A stretch of 64,000 nt of DNA from NCBI GenBank assembly GCA_037178975.1, contig JASJZH010000006.1, positions 9,176,001 through 9,240,000 of the forward strand. Direction: 5' to 3'. Within the stretch, counting starts at the first letter, position 1. Every line of letters starts with the position of its first letter. Shown in pieces: positions 24,151-35,739 of this stretch. The translations under genes were made by a program, and so were the position numbers. The notes below the pieces were generated by a model. That model saw only the letters and a list, made by a program, of their open reading frames with translations, made no database searches and had not been told where the DNA came from. This DNA comes from Oscheius tipulae. Its lineage: Eukaryota > Nematoda > Chromadorea > Rhabditida > Rhabditidae.

Positions 24151-26178
24151 CTACTCGTCCCAGTCGACCCAATCTCCCTCTTTCTTCTCGGCAGGTGGTT
24201 GAGGAGTTCCAGAACCTGACTCTTCTGATTTGTTCGATGAAACTTCCTATAAATACAACGTTGGAAGCCGGATACCAAATACTTACCTCAATTTCGTTCT
24301 TCTCGCTACAAATGCTCCAATCGTCAGCTGATCTTGCCGGACTGGTCGGTTGCTCTGTGACTGGCTGTGTGGCTAAAAAATATGAGACCATAAGCAGTTT
24401 GCTGTGCAAACAAACCGATAGTTTTGTCGGTCAGGCTTGCGTTGATCTCCTCATTCAGCTCGGCGATCTCGACGGCAAAGAAGTAACGAGACCAAAAGTC
24501 TTCATCAGAGACCTTGCCAGCTGTCTAAACATTGAATATTTAAAAGAAGTTAAGGGTTACGTACCACAGTCTTCTCGTACATGTCCGTAACACTTCTGTT
24601 GTTTTTCAAAAGCATATGTGCTTCTCCCTGATGCTCGGCAAAACTGTAGGTGGTTAGCCACTTGTCGAAGGTCTGAGACTATAACTTTGGCAACATCGGT
24701 TGAGGAAATCGTCAGTATGCACTATTTTATGTCTAGCCACTTAATATTTGAATCAGTACAGCGATCTTCTTGATAAGTTTCTTCGTGCTACAAACTCTCA
24801 GGCTAAACTTTTCCAAGCTCCAAAAGCCGACTCGTCATTCATTCTGAGCTAGTATCAAAATGAGATTTAGATCATGTTGTGACAACTATGGCCAGTCAAA
24901 TGTTTACTTTTGACATCTGCCAAAAAACAACCGGTTCATCCCTTACCATATTGCACACATAGTTGTAACTATGAAAGAACTCAGAAAGTATCTTACCTTC
25001 TTGTCTGCGGGATCGTTCAGGTAGATCCCCTCGTCATTCTGAATCTTGCGAAGCTGTTCTTTCGATATGCGAGTGTTTCTTCCCTTCTCAGGACGGATCG
25101 CTTCAGTGAACTCATCGTCGGACTAGCAATTTATTGTTTTGACCAAAGATCGGCTAACTCACGTCCGGGACAATGGTAAAAGCTTTCTGGAGATTGTTCA
25201 CTGCCGAATCGAGGAAAGTTGATACTGTGTCGAGATTGGCCTGACAATAATTATTGACAATCAAAACTCTCCTACCTTAGGAATCCAGTTTCCAAATCCG
25301 TATCCACTGGTCCTTTCATCTTCGCCCTGTTCATTTCCAGCCTCTTGAATTTTCTCATCAGTTTCTTTCTTCTCTCTCTCCTCTTTTTCTCCCTCTTCCT
25401 GCGACAGCCCGAGATGTTCCAACTGTTGCGTGACAGCATTGACAGCACTTCCGACTCCTTAATGGGAAATACTGATCGAAAACTACAAACCGCTCCTACC
25501 TTCTTTGGCAGCAGAGGTGATTTCGCTAACTTCGGTTGCCATGGTGTCTTTGAGCTCGGAGAGATCCTTCTTCATGAGGTCGACAGTCTCCAGGGCCTGA
25601 AGAGATCTTATGTGATCAGGATAGGTTGAGTGGCCGAGGCGGTAAAATCGGAGCATACATGAAGTTGTCGGAATTATGCGGGAGAGAAGTCGGCTGGGTG
25701 CCGAAAGAGTTTTGGCGACAACTTAAGCAGCTGACCGAGATTGTACAAGCAAGAGTTTCCTAGTCGGTACGACGAGACAATACACAACAGAAAAAAAGCT
25801 CTAACACGAGCACCAGAACAGGAGTAACTATATAAAAAATATATGCGGTACCTACTATGCATTGTTTTTACGGTGAAAACGAAGCCTAGTTAGTTGCCGA
25901 GATTGTTCCAGTGGGAATTTGATCAGTTCAAAGGTTGGTACGGAAAGAATTTTGTCCAGCATTCAAAACTTTCTGTGAGATGGCAGCCATTTTTGAGGTC
26001 GAAGAATCCCAGTCACGCCTTTTAGAATAGCTGATGAAGAGTCTACCTTCTGTTTAGCCGAGCTAAACCATGATGTCATTGTAGCCCACTCCGTAGAAGA
26101 AGACCTTGGAGGCTCCTTGTCAAGAGTTGGAGTCGTCGCAGTCTCTGGCGTCTCTGTTTTTGGCTCCTCGTCAGCCAT
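24151..26178 (-). CDS. BSDC1: BSD domain-containing protein 1-like
   Basis: Nine exons: 26178-26047, 25596-25500, 25457-25276, 25240-25163, 25121-24997, 24672-24565, 24524-24416, 24372-24287, 24246-24151. The N-terminus is acidic and Thr/Pro-rich, followed by WATMTSWFSSAKQK and a helical region (LETVDLMKKDLSELKDTMAT). Then come a Glu/Lys-rich segment and an AFTIVPDSDDEF stretch. The BSD domain carries its hallmark aromatic pair (SDEDFWSRYFFAVEIAELNE). The protein ends WVDWDE, like the DWE-type terminus of BSDC1. BSD domains are small three-helix folds; BSDC1 function is poorly known. ATG follows TTTTCAG by one base, fitting trans-splicing. Intron 1 holds a GTACGG-family repeat. Related SYAP1-type proteins were considered, but the C-terminus favours BSDC1. 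Confidence 0.82.
25620..25960. repeat. GTACGG-family degenerate repeat in BSDC1 intron 1
   Basis: Words such as GACCGAGATTGTACAAG, GCCGAGATTGTTCC, GTCGGTACGACGAG and TTGGTACGGAAAGAATTTTG recur through the intron. They match the block at 20.55-20.80 kb in the core CCGAGA..GTACGGAAAGA. Confidence 0.6.
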
Positions 26179-26973
26179 TCTGAAAATTGATATTTTAACT
26201 TTCAACAAAGAGCCGGAGAATCGAGATGTGGATCTTACAAAATTATGAGGGAATAAATTGAGATAGTGTTAACAAGTTTTTACAAGAGTTAAGAGGCGGG
26301 AAGCTGTCTTTTATAGACAATGAAGCCTTTTTGCGGGGCACATGACCACTGTGTGAATGGCGCGCCGTCAATAAACAGAAGGTACGCAATTGCACCAGTT
26401 TGCTTATCGACGACGCTGACAACATCCGCAGCTTTTCAAACCTTTTTTTGACTTTAATCGGCATCGGTTTTACAGTTTTCCATTTTAAGGGAATGGAATA
26501 CCACTTATAGAACGCATAGAACAATTTTTAAGGTACCCAAAATTATATTCATCTCGTAAGAGAATTTAAAATGTATTAGGCTTATTTTTGATGATATTCG
26601 GACAAAAATGAAGATAGACAGTCCAAAATCTAAAATCTTAATATTCCAAGTTAACGCAAGAAGAGATCCTAAGATGGACCAAATAAACAATTTCACCGAT
26701 GCTGAAGACCAGCTTGCATTAAAATCTTATCATTCGCTTGTCCCCTATCTTTTCAACAGCAACCGTTTTGACCTGTTTGTTTTGGTACCCATACACTTAC
26801 AAATAGCACTTCCTGCACCTAGCTGACCGCTTGCAACAGTCGACTCGTGCGACCACAAAGCGTCTTTATCGACCCCTGATATGGGTCGTCCTTAGTGTAA
26901 TGGCATGCCGTACGTGGTCTGATTCTTGTTTTCTATTTCCTATAAACTCAAATACTCAAGTTTGATTTCAGAT
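26179..26973. other. divergent intergenic region BSDC1/AMT
   Basis: An 800-bp AT-rich space between two genes reading away from each other. It must contain both promoters. A TTTGATTTCAG acceptor lies two bases before the AMT ATG. Open frames here lack protein character. Confidence 0.6.
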
Positions 26974-29463
26974 ATGAACCGGGTAGGCTGCAGTCTTCAG
27001 CGTGGAGTACGTCTCTTCAGTTCTGGATCAGGGAAGCCGTGAGTCTTTCATGTTTTGCTATTCGGCCCTATCATTTTTTGAGAACAAGGACCGGCAAAAT
27101 GAATGTGAAGACACTTTAAGAGCTATTAATCCTTGCAAACAGGGCGTTTATTAGTATTACAAGCTGCATCTACACAGTCAGCGTTTTGATTCTTTGGCTC
27201 TGTAGGTGAAAAGTAGCAGAAAAGAAGAAACTTAAACACATTGACGTGAAAGAAAACATTGTAGAAACGGTCTCTGTGCTCAAAAAACCGATATCCTGGA
27301 CAAAGGAACATGTTTTTTATCTTCAATTATAGGCCGCTTTGTGAAGACTCAGTAATTTTATGAGAAGTGTCCAGTCAATTTCTTGTTTTTACCTGTCCAA
27401 CGCGACAATATGAAGCAAGATGGGACGCACAGTCAAAAATAGGTGGCATCGAAGCGAAAGAGTGATTCATATTGACACTGCACTTTGAGAATGTATATCT
27501 AACACAATGAGAGTCATAAACCTAGTGAATAGATAATTTTCAGAGGCAGAACATGTCTCTACGACCTCCACACCAAGCACAAGGGAAAGATGGTCCCCTT
27601 CGCCGGCTACGAAATGCCCGTCCAGTATCCAGATCTCTCCATCAAGGACTCGACGGTCCACACCAGAAAACACGTCAGCATCTTCGATGTCTCTCACATG
27701 CTCCAGACCCACATCAAGGGGAAGGACAGGTAATTTCTGTTGTTTCGTCTTTGCTATACGTTTTTCAGTATTGCCTTCATTGAAAGCTTGACAACTGCTG
27801 ATGTCCAGGGTCTTCCCGACAACAGTGGCTCTCTGTCCGTTTTCACCAATGAGAACGGAGGAATCGAGGACGACCTCATCGTGTCAAAAACTACCGATGG
27901 ATACATCTACATGGTTACAAATGCCGGATGCATTGACAAGGATCTTCCCTATCTTTTGGTAAGTAGTGTTTCACATCCGTTTACAGACAAAAACTTGCAG
28001 AAAAATGCTGAAAAATGGCGCAAAGACGGTAAAGATGTCATGATTGAGACTCTTGACGGACGTGGTCTCGTTGCTGTTCAAGGACCTGAAATGAAGAGCA
28101 TTCTTGGTCCAGAGGTCGATTTTGACCTCAGCAAGCTCACCTTCATGAAGACTGTCGTTGGAAAAGTCTTTGGAATTGATGGATGCCGCGTTACAAGATG
28201 CGGATACACTGGAGAGGATGGTGTCGAGGTATGCTTTACCCAAAACTTGTGTGACGGAAAGCCAAGCAAAGAATACATAGTTTACTTGAAGATCACCGGT
28301 ACAGAAGTCAATTTAGAAGAGTTAAGGCCAAAGCTTAGTACTAGATTCGTTTCAAAGGCAGTTTAGCCGCTCTGGTATAAAACTACTAGGCATTGAACAT
28401 GATCTTACTGCGTGACCAGCAGGGTGTACGCATTGTAAAAAGGAAAAGATGTTATACTTCACAAAAGGGTGTAACTTTCTGGTAAAACTCGAGCTATATC
28501 ACACCATACAAACTGATAGAATCGTCTCCCTGATAGTCTCCCCAATCAGACAAGTTCTCCCCCATACCGACTCTCCAGAAAAACAGTTAGCCCGCATACC
28601 ATTTCATCCGCTCAAATGTAATCTGAAGAATACATTATAGAGCTGCATGAAGCATCTTAAAAGCCAGTAGCTTTTAGTACAATAAGCAAGCGAATATGGC
28701 TGTTCTGTCGTGTTCAAAACTAAACTTACAGATTTCGGTCGATCCGAAACAAGCCGCAACGCTTGTGGAAAGAATCCTTGAATCCAAGAACGGCGTTGCC
28801 AAGCTGGCGGGTCTTGGAGCTCGTGATGCTCTCCGTCTCGAAGCTGGTCTCTGCCTCTATGGCAATGACATCGATGAGAAGACTACACCGATTGAAGCTG
28901 GACTCGCCTTCGTTGTTGGTAAGCCTCAACTTTTACTTTTTTATTTTCTGTATTAGCTAAAAGAAGAAGAGAAGCCATGGATTTCCCTGGAGCCAAGAAG
29001 ATTGTCGATCAGTTGAAAAACAAGAGCTGGCCGAAGAGAAGAGTAGGACTTGTTTGTGAGACTGGTCGTGCCCCTCGTCCTCATTTACCTCTCATTGATC
29101 CCATCAACAAGGGAGCGATTGGATTCGTTACTTCTGGATGTCCATCTCCTACTCTGGGTAATTTAGCTTTACACAGACATTTTGAACTATCGTGATGGCG
29201 CTCCTAAAAAGTTTTGTCCGTACCGTCTCAGTATGCGACTAAGATCTCACTCGTGGCTCTCAGCCACATTGTCTCGGTTTTCATGTTTTCAGCCTTGCCA
29301 GACTCACACTACTTATTCAGGCAAAAACATCGGAATCGCCTACGTCGATGCCCCCTGCGCTAAAGAAGGAACTGAAGTAGTAATTGACTTTGGAAACAAG
29401 CAACAGAAAGCTATCGTCGCCAAAATGCCTTTTGTCAAGACGACTTACTATACTGGAAAATAA
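26974..29463 (+). CDS. AMT: aminomethyltransferase, glycine cleavage system T-protein
   Basis: Seven exons: 26974-27038, 27544-27729, 27769-27959, 28001-28228, 28732-28918, 28957-29157, 29321-29463. The enzyme takes the aminomethyl group from lipoyl-H-protein and, with tetrahydrofolate, makes methylene-THF and ammonia in the mitochondrial matrix. The first exon gives a short basic targeting peptide ([18 protein letters not shown]). Family blocks follow in order: [55 protein letters not shown] (folate site), [46 protein letters not shown], and the C-terminal [13 protein letters not shown]. Intron 4 is 503 bp and intron 6 holds a reverse-oriented GTACGG-family copy. AATAAA at 29499. Complete and intact. 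Confidence 0.97.
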
Positions 29464-29498
29464 GAACATATCAAAACCTTTCTTTGAATCTCTGTTAG

Positions 29499-29504
29499 AA
29501 TAAA
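29499..29504 (+). promoter_or_regulatory. poly(A) signal of AMT
   Basis: AATAAA 36 bp after the AMT stop, only 30 bp before the stop codon of the convergent gene on the other strand. Confidence 0.7.
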
Positions 29505-29533
29505 TTAGTCTATACTTGATACCAGTCCTGCTG

Positions 29534-30414
29534 TTATTGCCTCGGTGCTTCGTCATAGAACTGGAACGGGAAGTGAGGAAAATGCCTGGCTAGGATCTCT
29601 TCTGACCTTCTTCTGAGCTCCGCGGCCATGGCTTCAACGAATTCCTAAGATTTGGATTTTATTCCTTTTTGTATTCGAAATACCTCATGTTCTAGTTTGC
29701 TCTCTCCTCTGCGATAGTCTCCGTTTCTCCATACGTTATTAATAGGCTCCGATGCTGTTCGGATATCAAGTTCCTGCAATGAATAATTTAGTTGTAAAAA
29801 GAAAAAATCTCGCCTCATCTAAAGTATAGTACCTTCTCGGAGCCTTTCGAACTTCTGAATGAGGTCGTGGATAGAATTGTTGATGATGACGAGAACCCAT
29901 CATGTCATCTGAAAAAGGTAGAAGGTTGGTGTGTAAACGACATTCTCACTACAGAAAACATTTTGTCGCAGTTAAGATGCATAAGTTTGGTCCACCCGTA
30001 CCGTTTCAGCATTTCCTACGTACAAGACTGCTTCCGTACAGCTCTCGTCCCTTCCTTCCTTCCCTTCCCCCGTATCATCTTAAGAGACAGATGAGTTCTC
30101 TCTCCATACCGTCTCTAAGTCTAAGCTTTATGCACTAACCTGTTAAATTGAACTCTCCCATACTGCCTCGAATTGTAGAAAACCACTCATATGTACACCA
30201 ATAACTTGTTTCGGACTTTAAAATCAAGAAACGAACAATTACCATATCGCCATTCGACCACAGGACGCTCATTCTTCTTCGGATCGTACTCAAACCGATA
30301 TTCCATAGTATGGGCAAACGACTTTCCGTAAGCTCAAATGAAACATCAGCCAAGAAGGAATGGAAAAATACCAAAATATATTAGCGTTGCAAGTAGACCA
30401 AGCTGGGGTAACAT
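29534..30414 (-). CDS. secreted Arg/Glu-rich protein, about 141 residues
   Basis: Exons 30414-30372, 30332-30243, 29908-29814, 29773-29684 and 29644-29534 join in one frame. A signal peptide opens the protein (MLPQLGLLATLIYFAYG). The mature part is polar and rich in Arg, Glu, Tyr and His (MEYRFEYDPKKNERPVVEWR, then MMGSRHHQQFYPRPH, then NNVWRNGDYRRGESKLEHE) and ends FPFQFYDEAPRQ. No Cys, no domain. Two joints are non-standard: intron 1 needs a TTTGAG acceptor, and intron 3 keeps the frame only with a GC donor (GAG/GCGAGA). It lies 111 bp downstream of another secreted-protein gene on the same strand, with a TTTTTCAG about 60 bp before the ATG, so the pair may be an operon. A TATATAA word also lies nearby, so its own promoter is possible. 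Function unknown. Confidence 0.65.
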
Positions 30415-30524
30415 GTTTTCCTCAATTTAATGTCCGGTAGCGTGTTATATACCGGCATTATACGTCGTTAGACACCTGAAAAAGTACGGCGCAGTGACCA
30501 GTGTCCAGTTGTACAGAGAAAATG

Positions 30525-30530
30525 TTTATT
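30525..30530 (-). promoter_or_regulatory. poly(A) signal overlapping a stop codon
   Basis: On - the stop codon TAA of the upstream secreted gene is part of AATAAA, so the 3'UTR would be very short. This fits tight spacing to the next gene. Confidence 0.6.
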
Positions 30531-32112
30531 CGGAAACAGTAGTAGTATTGGACAACGGCGAAGGTGACGTGGTTTCTGCCAACGGTTCTTCAGGAAGGGT
30601 TGTCGTTCCGTCGTCTTCGGTTTTGGGGTTGATTCCTGCATCACCATCAATCAATTTCAATGGTTTCAACGACTTTGGCTCATCCATCGGCTTCTGTTCG
30701 TCTTTTTCCCGAGTTTCTGACCTATCATGAGGATCTCTGCCTTGTCCTTCTTCTCTGTCTGGATGTTCTCTCTTAAGTTGTTCTTGTCTGAGACGATCGT
30801 CTTCCTTATGGAAGTTTCGGATCCGACTGACGCCTTCCGACTGTTCGCCTGCTTCTCTCTCCTCGTACGGCCACTTTCTTCCCATATGAAGATGTCCACC
30901 TTTGTTTGGATCACGAAACGTTTCTCCTACTTCCTCATCGGGCTTGTACTGAAAAGCACGTGTTCAACGCTTGCTTTGGGTCATGCAGTTTTACAACCAT
31001 CAATGTCGCTTCTGTCAACCTCTTCCTCGATGTCAACCTGTTTCTGTCACTTACTGCTAACTTTTCAGACGCTTGTCTGGCAATTTGCCTTTATAAACCT
31101 CTGTCAATTGTTGCCTCTTTAACGGCAAAAAATGATTCAAACTAGAGTCATTGCCTCTTGAAGCCAGTCTGTCATTTGCATATGTTGTTCTTTGTACCCA
31201 ATAAATGAAGTCTCTCTATGAAGGAAGCTTGACTTGTCCTGTTTTCAATACTGCTTTTTTTTATTCAACTGGCTTTTACTTGTAAATCTTGATTGTGCCA
31301 TAGATAGTTGCGTACTATTTCGCAGCAATAGAAAGATTCTTACCTTTTGATGTCTCGGCTCTGAAGGACGACGGTCGTTTCGGTCTTCAAACTCTCGTCT
31401 TCCCTCTTGAGGCTCATAGTGTTCAGTCTCTCTCGAAGTCGGCTTCGGATCAAAAAAGCCTCTGGGAGGGTGTGAGTCAGCATCCGAGTCTGAACAAACC
31501 TTTATCTATAAAATTCCGAAGTAAATACCTCCGCGGAAGGGACCTTGGCGAAAAGTTGGACCCCGAGTTCTGGAGCGGTCTACTCCACCACGCTGGTCTT
31601 CGTATGGTCCGCTCAAAGGGCTGAATCGTCCATCCGGATACATTCCGGCAACCATGTGCATATTGACACCGACCACCTTCGAAGGTCTTTCGCGATCTCT
31701 TCCACCAGAAGCCTCTGGTCCGCGTCCATCCTCCTCTCCGGAATCGCGTCCAGGACCACGTCCGAAGTTTCCGAAAGGGCGCTGCTGCTGTTGCTGCCCC
31801 TGTTGTTGATCCTGTAACTTTCTGGCAAAAGTCAACACTCTGTGTACCCATGGACTTTGATATCTCGGCGCCTCTTCTTGATTACTCCAGTAGCGCGGTG
31901 GCTGCTGGAATGGGGGACGATTATGCCCTGCACCGAAGGCTGGGCCCGGCACATTGTCTCTAAACGGCGTCTCTGGACTATAGGTCGGCTCGGGTTGAAA
32001 CCGTTGTCCACGGGGATCTAGAGACCTTGTTTAAACACGAGGAAAAATGCGTTGACATACCTGGTTGCGCGGCCACAGCAGCAGCCACAAACACGAGAAG
32101 GGTGGCCTTCAT
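30526..32112 (-). CDS. secreted intrinsically disordered protein, 369 residues
   Basis: Exons 32112-32061, 32017-31529, 31489-31344 and 30948-30526 total 1110 nt in one frame. The signal peptide is MKATLLVFVAAAVAAQ. The mature chain has no Cys and is low in hydrophobics. It runs from a Pro/Gln/Phe part (NRPPFQQPPRYWSNQEEAP, a short poly-Q) through Gly/Arg-rich sequence (GRGPGRDSGEEDGRGPEASG) to a long Glu/Arg/Lys/Asp tail (KWPYEEREAGEQSEG, QLKREHPDREEGQGRDP) and a Thr/Pro/Ser-rich end. One short ordered patch may lie at VVGVNMHMVAGMYPDGRF. Such composition is typical of secreted matrix, cuticle or gland proteins in nematodes, but no family is recognised. It shares strand, secretion and Arg/Glu character with the gene just downstream. 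Confidence 0.7.
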
Positions 32113-33947
32113 CAGGCCAAAAGTTGAGACAGTTTCTTCTCGGATGGCCACTTTTGTAGACGCTTGGCCGGAGATCGTTCAAAAGGTTTTCCTATTATGT
32201 AATGGCACGCGATGGTAATTATGTGGCCATTGCCCCAAATTACAGATGCATACTGACCGGTATCTTCACTTTTCCCATCCCCAAGACCACTCCCTAGCTT
32301 TTTAGCTGCTCCTCTTATTACCAAGCCCTCCTCCCAGGTAGTGCGTCTTCTGTTTGTATGATGGCAGAGAGTAGTGCGCACAAACAGGCGCAACTTGAAC
32401 TTGCACAGGCAGAGGAACAAATTTGCTTCAAAAAATCCTAAGCTCTCGAGAGACCCCTCGCAGTTAATGTAAATATAGAGGGCTCTTGGGAATAAAATCT
32501 GAGAGTCCTGATGACTAATGCCTATTGTTAGGCCTGTCTTTCTCAATCGAGTCCCGACAAAAACTTCGGTAAATTTACTCAATGCCAATGGCTAAGGTGC
32601 CTTGTGAATCAGTCGCTTGGCAGTTTTGAAGTCTATTGGATCGAGGACAAAATCACACTTTGTTTTGGTAGAATATTGACTCTGCCAACTACTCGAGATT
32701 TCTGGTAAACATACTCTCGCACAGCCATACACATTGTGTTGGGAATGTGCCAGAGGAGGATGGTTTTTGTTGACAGACAAAGTCTGTCAGAAGAAACGAA
32801 AACAAACTGGTTGACATCACTTTTTGATGTTTTTGACAACTCTGCCAGTGTCTACATGAAGTCTCGCACAATATTAGCTGTCTGGTGAAAAACTTTCCGG
32901 CTGTCACAATAATCTTGGGACTTCAGACATCTCGGAAGCACCATCTAATAATCACGTGGAGAGATCGCGTTGCGCTGCTCAAATAATCTTCAGACCTATT
33001 GTCAACATAAAATACCTGCTTGTTTCGGGATTCTATCCGAAAATTTGTCAAACAACCTCAATGAACAAATATACAGGGTCAAGAGGGGGTACAAATATGG
33101 TTATATCATGTTTATTACCAATAACACAGATCCTGAGCTCTTTTGTCTACACAAGTTTTTCGGTTTAAGCTGCTTTTGCGTCAGAAACAGCTTTGAGGAG
33201 TTTGTTAACCAGTTTCTATGAAAAACTTTTGGTCGAAGCTTTAGTCTTGTTTAGGTATAGGTTTCGTTATTTTTAGGTGTTATGCAGAGCTGCATTGCTA
33301 TACTGTACTGAATTATGCAAGAAGGAGGCATCGGCTTACAGGAAAGGCCGATCCTACTCTTTAGGCAGTTAGTTTCGAGACTAGCTCTCTCCCTATTGGT
33401 CGTCTATCAATCGGTCTCTGTTAAACGTACAAACGCCTGGTTGACTGAAAACGTGTAGCAGGATGAACATGCTTCTCTCACTCCCTATTCTATCATGACT
33501 CTATGAGTTTCTTGTAGCTGCTCGTCCTAATAGCAAGTCACAATCGATCATCTTCGGTCGTCGATAATCTTCTGAGGTTGACATAGATCATGTAACGGAA
33601 TGTATCTGGATTCCCGTCCTGTCAAGAGAAAAATTTTACGACAATAGCTGCTGAATGACAGCTTTCAGGTCATGGCTTGTCACATCTTCTTTATTGAGGC
33701 TCACAGACATCGGTGCACTCAAGTAGTAGACGAAGCTCAGGTCAGAAGCGAGTCTTGAGGCTCTTCGACCTATGCCCTCCGCCTCCTCTTGCGTAATCTG
33801 CTACAGTAAACAGTGTGCTGCCAACCGGCCGGCGCTCTGCCGCATAAAAGCCGCGGCAACTCCCATCGGAGTCGTGGCCCTCATTGTGCTCTCAATTCTC
33901 CTTTCAACCTTCTTATGTTGCAATGTGTACCCTCAATTTTGCAGAAC
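32113..33947. other. 1.8 kb intergenic region
   Basis: Between divergent genes. A 158-codon open frame on - reaches into the start of the secreted gene, but it has no protein character and no splice support. No repeat family stands out. A CATAAAAG word near 33842 could be the TATA element of the Q/N/Y-rich gene, about 100 bp upstream of its ATG. Confidence 0.5.
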
Positions 33948-34347
33948 ATGCAGTCGATTTTCCTTGTTGCCCTCCTGATCTGTGTCGTTTCTGCTCAATA
34001 CTATCAGAACAACCAACAGCAACAGCCTCAATACAACCAGCAGCAGCCTACGACTCGATTCAATCAGTACGTCTCCCAGATTTAGGGCTAAATTTAGGCT
34101 TATAGGTATTCCAGCAGCGCTTACGGACAGCCCAGCTACAACCAGGGTTACAACAGCCAATACGGTAGGATTCCGGCTTATCTCTTTTAAAGTTGAGCCC
34201 TTTTCAGGACAGTATGGAAGCACTACCCCCAGCTACAACAACAACAACAGAATGTACGATGCCAGCACTGGACGATTCTACAACGGAGTCTCCATGACTT
34301 CTACCTTGACCGCCCTCACGGCCGCCGCTGTTGCCCTCGTTCTGTAA
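33948..34347 (+). CDS. secreted Gln/Asn/Tyr-rich protein with possible GPI-anchor signal
   Basis: Exons 33948-34066, 34106-34164 and 34208-34347 give 105 residues. A clear signal peptide (MQSIFLVALLICVVSAQ) is followed by a Q/N/Y/S-rich, prion-like middle (QYYQNNQQQQPQYNQQQP, then GQPSYNQGYNSQYGQYGS). The last 14 residues are hydrophobic (TLTALTAAAVALVL) and end at the stop, with small residues (NGVS) just before. That is the layout of a GPI-attachment signal, so the protein may be surface-anchored. No Cys or domain. A TTTTGCAG acceptor lies three bases before the ATG; AATAAA at 34380. Function unknown; a cuticle or adhesive role is only a guess from composition. Confidence 0.75.
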
Positions 34348-35739
34348 ATGTTTACCTTCTCCTGTGTCATATGAACTCGAATAAAGACTTCTCAATGAAA
34401 TCTATCGTGGCAAAACTGTTTACTTGGACAGGAAAACTGATCTAAAGGTTTTAGTCGTCGTCTATTCAGTAGAAATGTTTGAAGATCCAAGGTTTGAGAG
34501 ACAAATATGAACATTTATCCACACTCTCCCGCTCTTCAGAAACTGAGGTATCAACAAAAGACAATGTTTCGAAAACAGATAAGCTGCTAAAAATTAAAAG
34601 TAAAAAGAAAAGGGAATCAGAACTGTTAGGTAAAGTGTTGTACCGAACCTGTTTTCACGTCTGATGTTCAGCTCTATCCAAAGAAAGCTTACAAGCTCCC
34701 AGCTAATCTAATCAAACTGTTTGGGACCATCAGAATACTATACTCTTGCAAGCCAAACTTTGATCCGAACCCAGTGTTTTGAAGGATAGCTCAACGGTTG
34801 AATCGTATAGGATGTTAGAAAACCCTCCTGTCACATCTTTCTCGCGCAATCGGAATAGTTTCGGCAGAATAAACAATATTAGAAGAGATTGAGAGACAGG
34901 TAGATTAGCAGATTGGGTGAGATCTAGGAAAACTGAGAAATAGGGACGGACATTTAAGTAGGTCAACTAAGGTCAAACTTTTTTCCACTTTTCTATGCAA
35001 GCACTCAAAGTTATATGATAAAACCCCTACAGAGGCTTAGATCCTATGATCGGGCCAGAGTATATTCTTTTTCTCTATATAGCACAGATAAAACTAGCAC
35101 ACAAAATGTCCCAAAGGTGCGCTGCCTTAATTTGCAATAAACAGTCTTTAGTATTACCTTTACTGCAGAACGGACAAGTTAGGCACGCCCCGAAGGGCGG
35201 TAGACTAACTTAAGTGTATGCATTGCCGGAGCCGGCTGTCAAATGCTTTTCATGCAATAGTCATGCATTATAGCCATATCGAAGGCTTTCTACTGCCAGA
35301 AGCTGGGTACAGGGTGATGTAACCTGGATGTAACCTAGACAGAAACAGATATATAGGAACCGAGAGACAGAGACAGTCGGACTGGATGTCGACACTGGTT
35401 ACAGTAACCTACATACTAAGCTCTTTTGTAATAAGGTGACAGTGACCGAATAAACAATCAAACGTATGTAAGAGATCAGAAATTGACTTTGCAGAGCGCT
35501 AAACAGAATTTGGTTAATGTGGAAATATTAGGTACACCAGGACTGTTTTGAATAAGCATGACATGAAAAAATCAGACGGCCAGACCGAGGGTTAATCTTT
35601 TCGTTGAATCATGGGGAACGGTTCGACCTTACATCATGTTTAACCAACTCTTCTCCTGGCGGTGACAATCGGATTGAATGATCAATGAGTACTCACGGTT
35701 ATTTAGTTCCCCTATCTGGCCACCAACTCAGCTTCAGCA
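34348..35739. other. 1.4 kb intergenic region with one weak exon-like stretch
   Basis: At about 34470-34626 on + one frame encodes a Lys/Ser-rich, coiled-coil-like stretch (KIQGLRDKYEHLSTLSRSSE) ending at a GTAAAG donor. It has no start codon and no partner exons and may be a relic. Short GAGACA simple-repeat patches lie near 35365. Nothing else is supported. Confidence 0.45.
34380..34385 (+). promoter_or_regulatory. poly(A) signal of the Q/N/Y-rich gene
   Basis: AATAAA 33 bp after the stop codon. Confidence 0.7.

Noticed and set aside
24195-24590. 131-codon frame on +
   Set aside because: Antisense to BSDC1 exons 6-9 and their introns; the - strand carries the BSD domain.
30727-31122. 131-codon hydrophobic frame on +
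   Set aside because: Antisense shadow of the Glu/Arg-rich exon on -.
32112-32588. 158-codon frame on -
   Set aside because: No splice sites, no domain, runs into the start of the secreted gene in another frame; likely chance.
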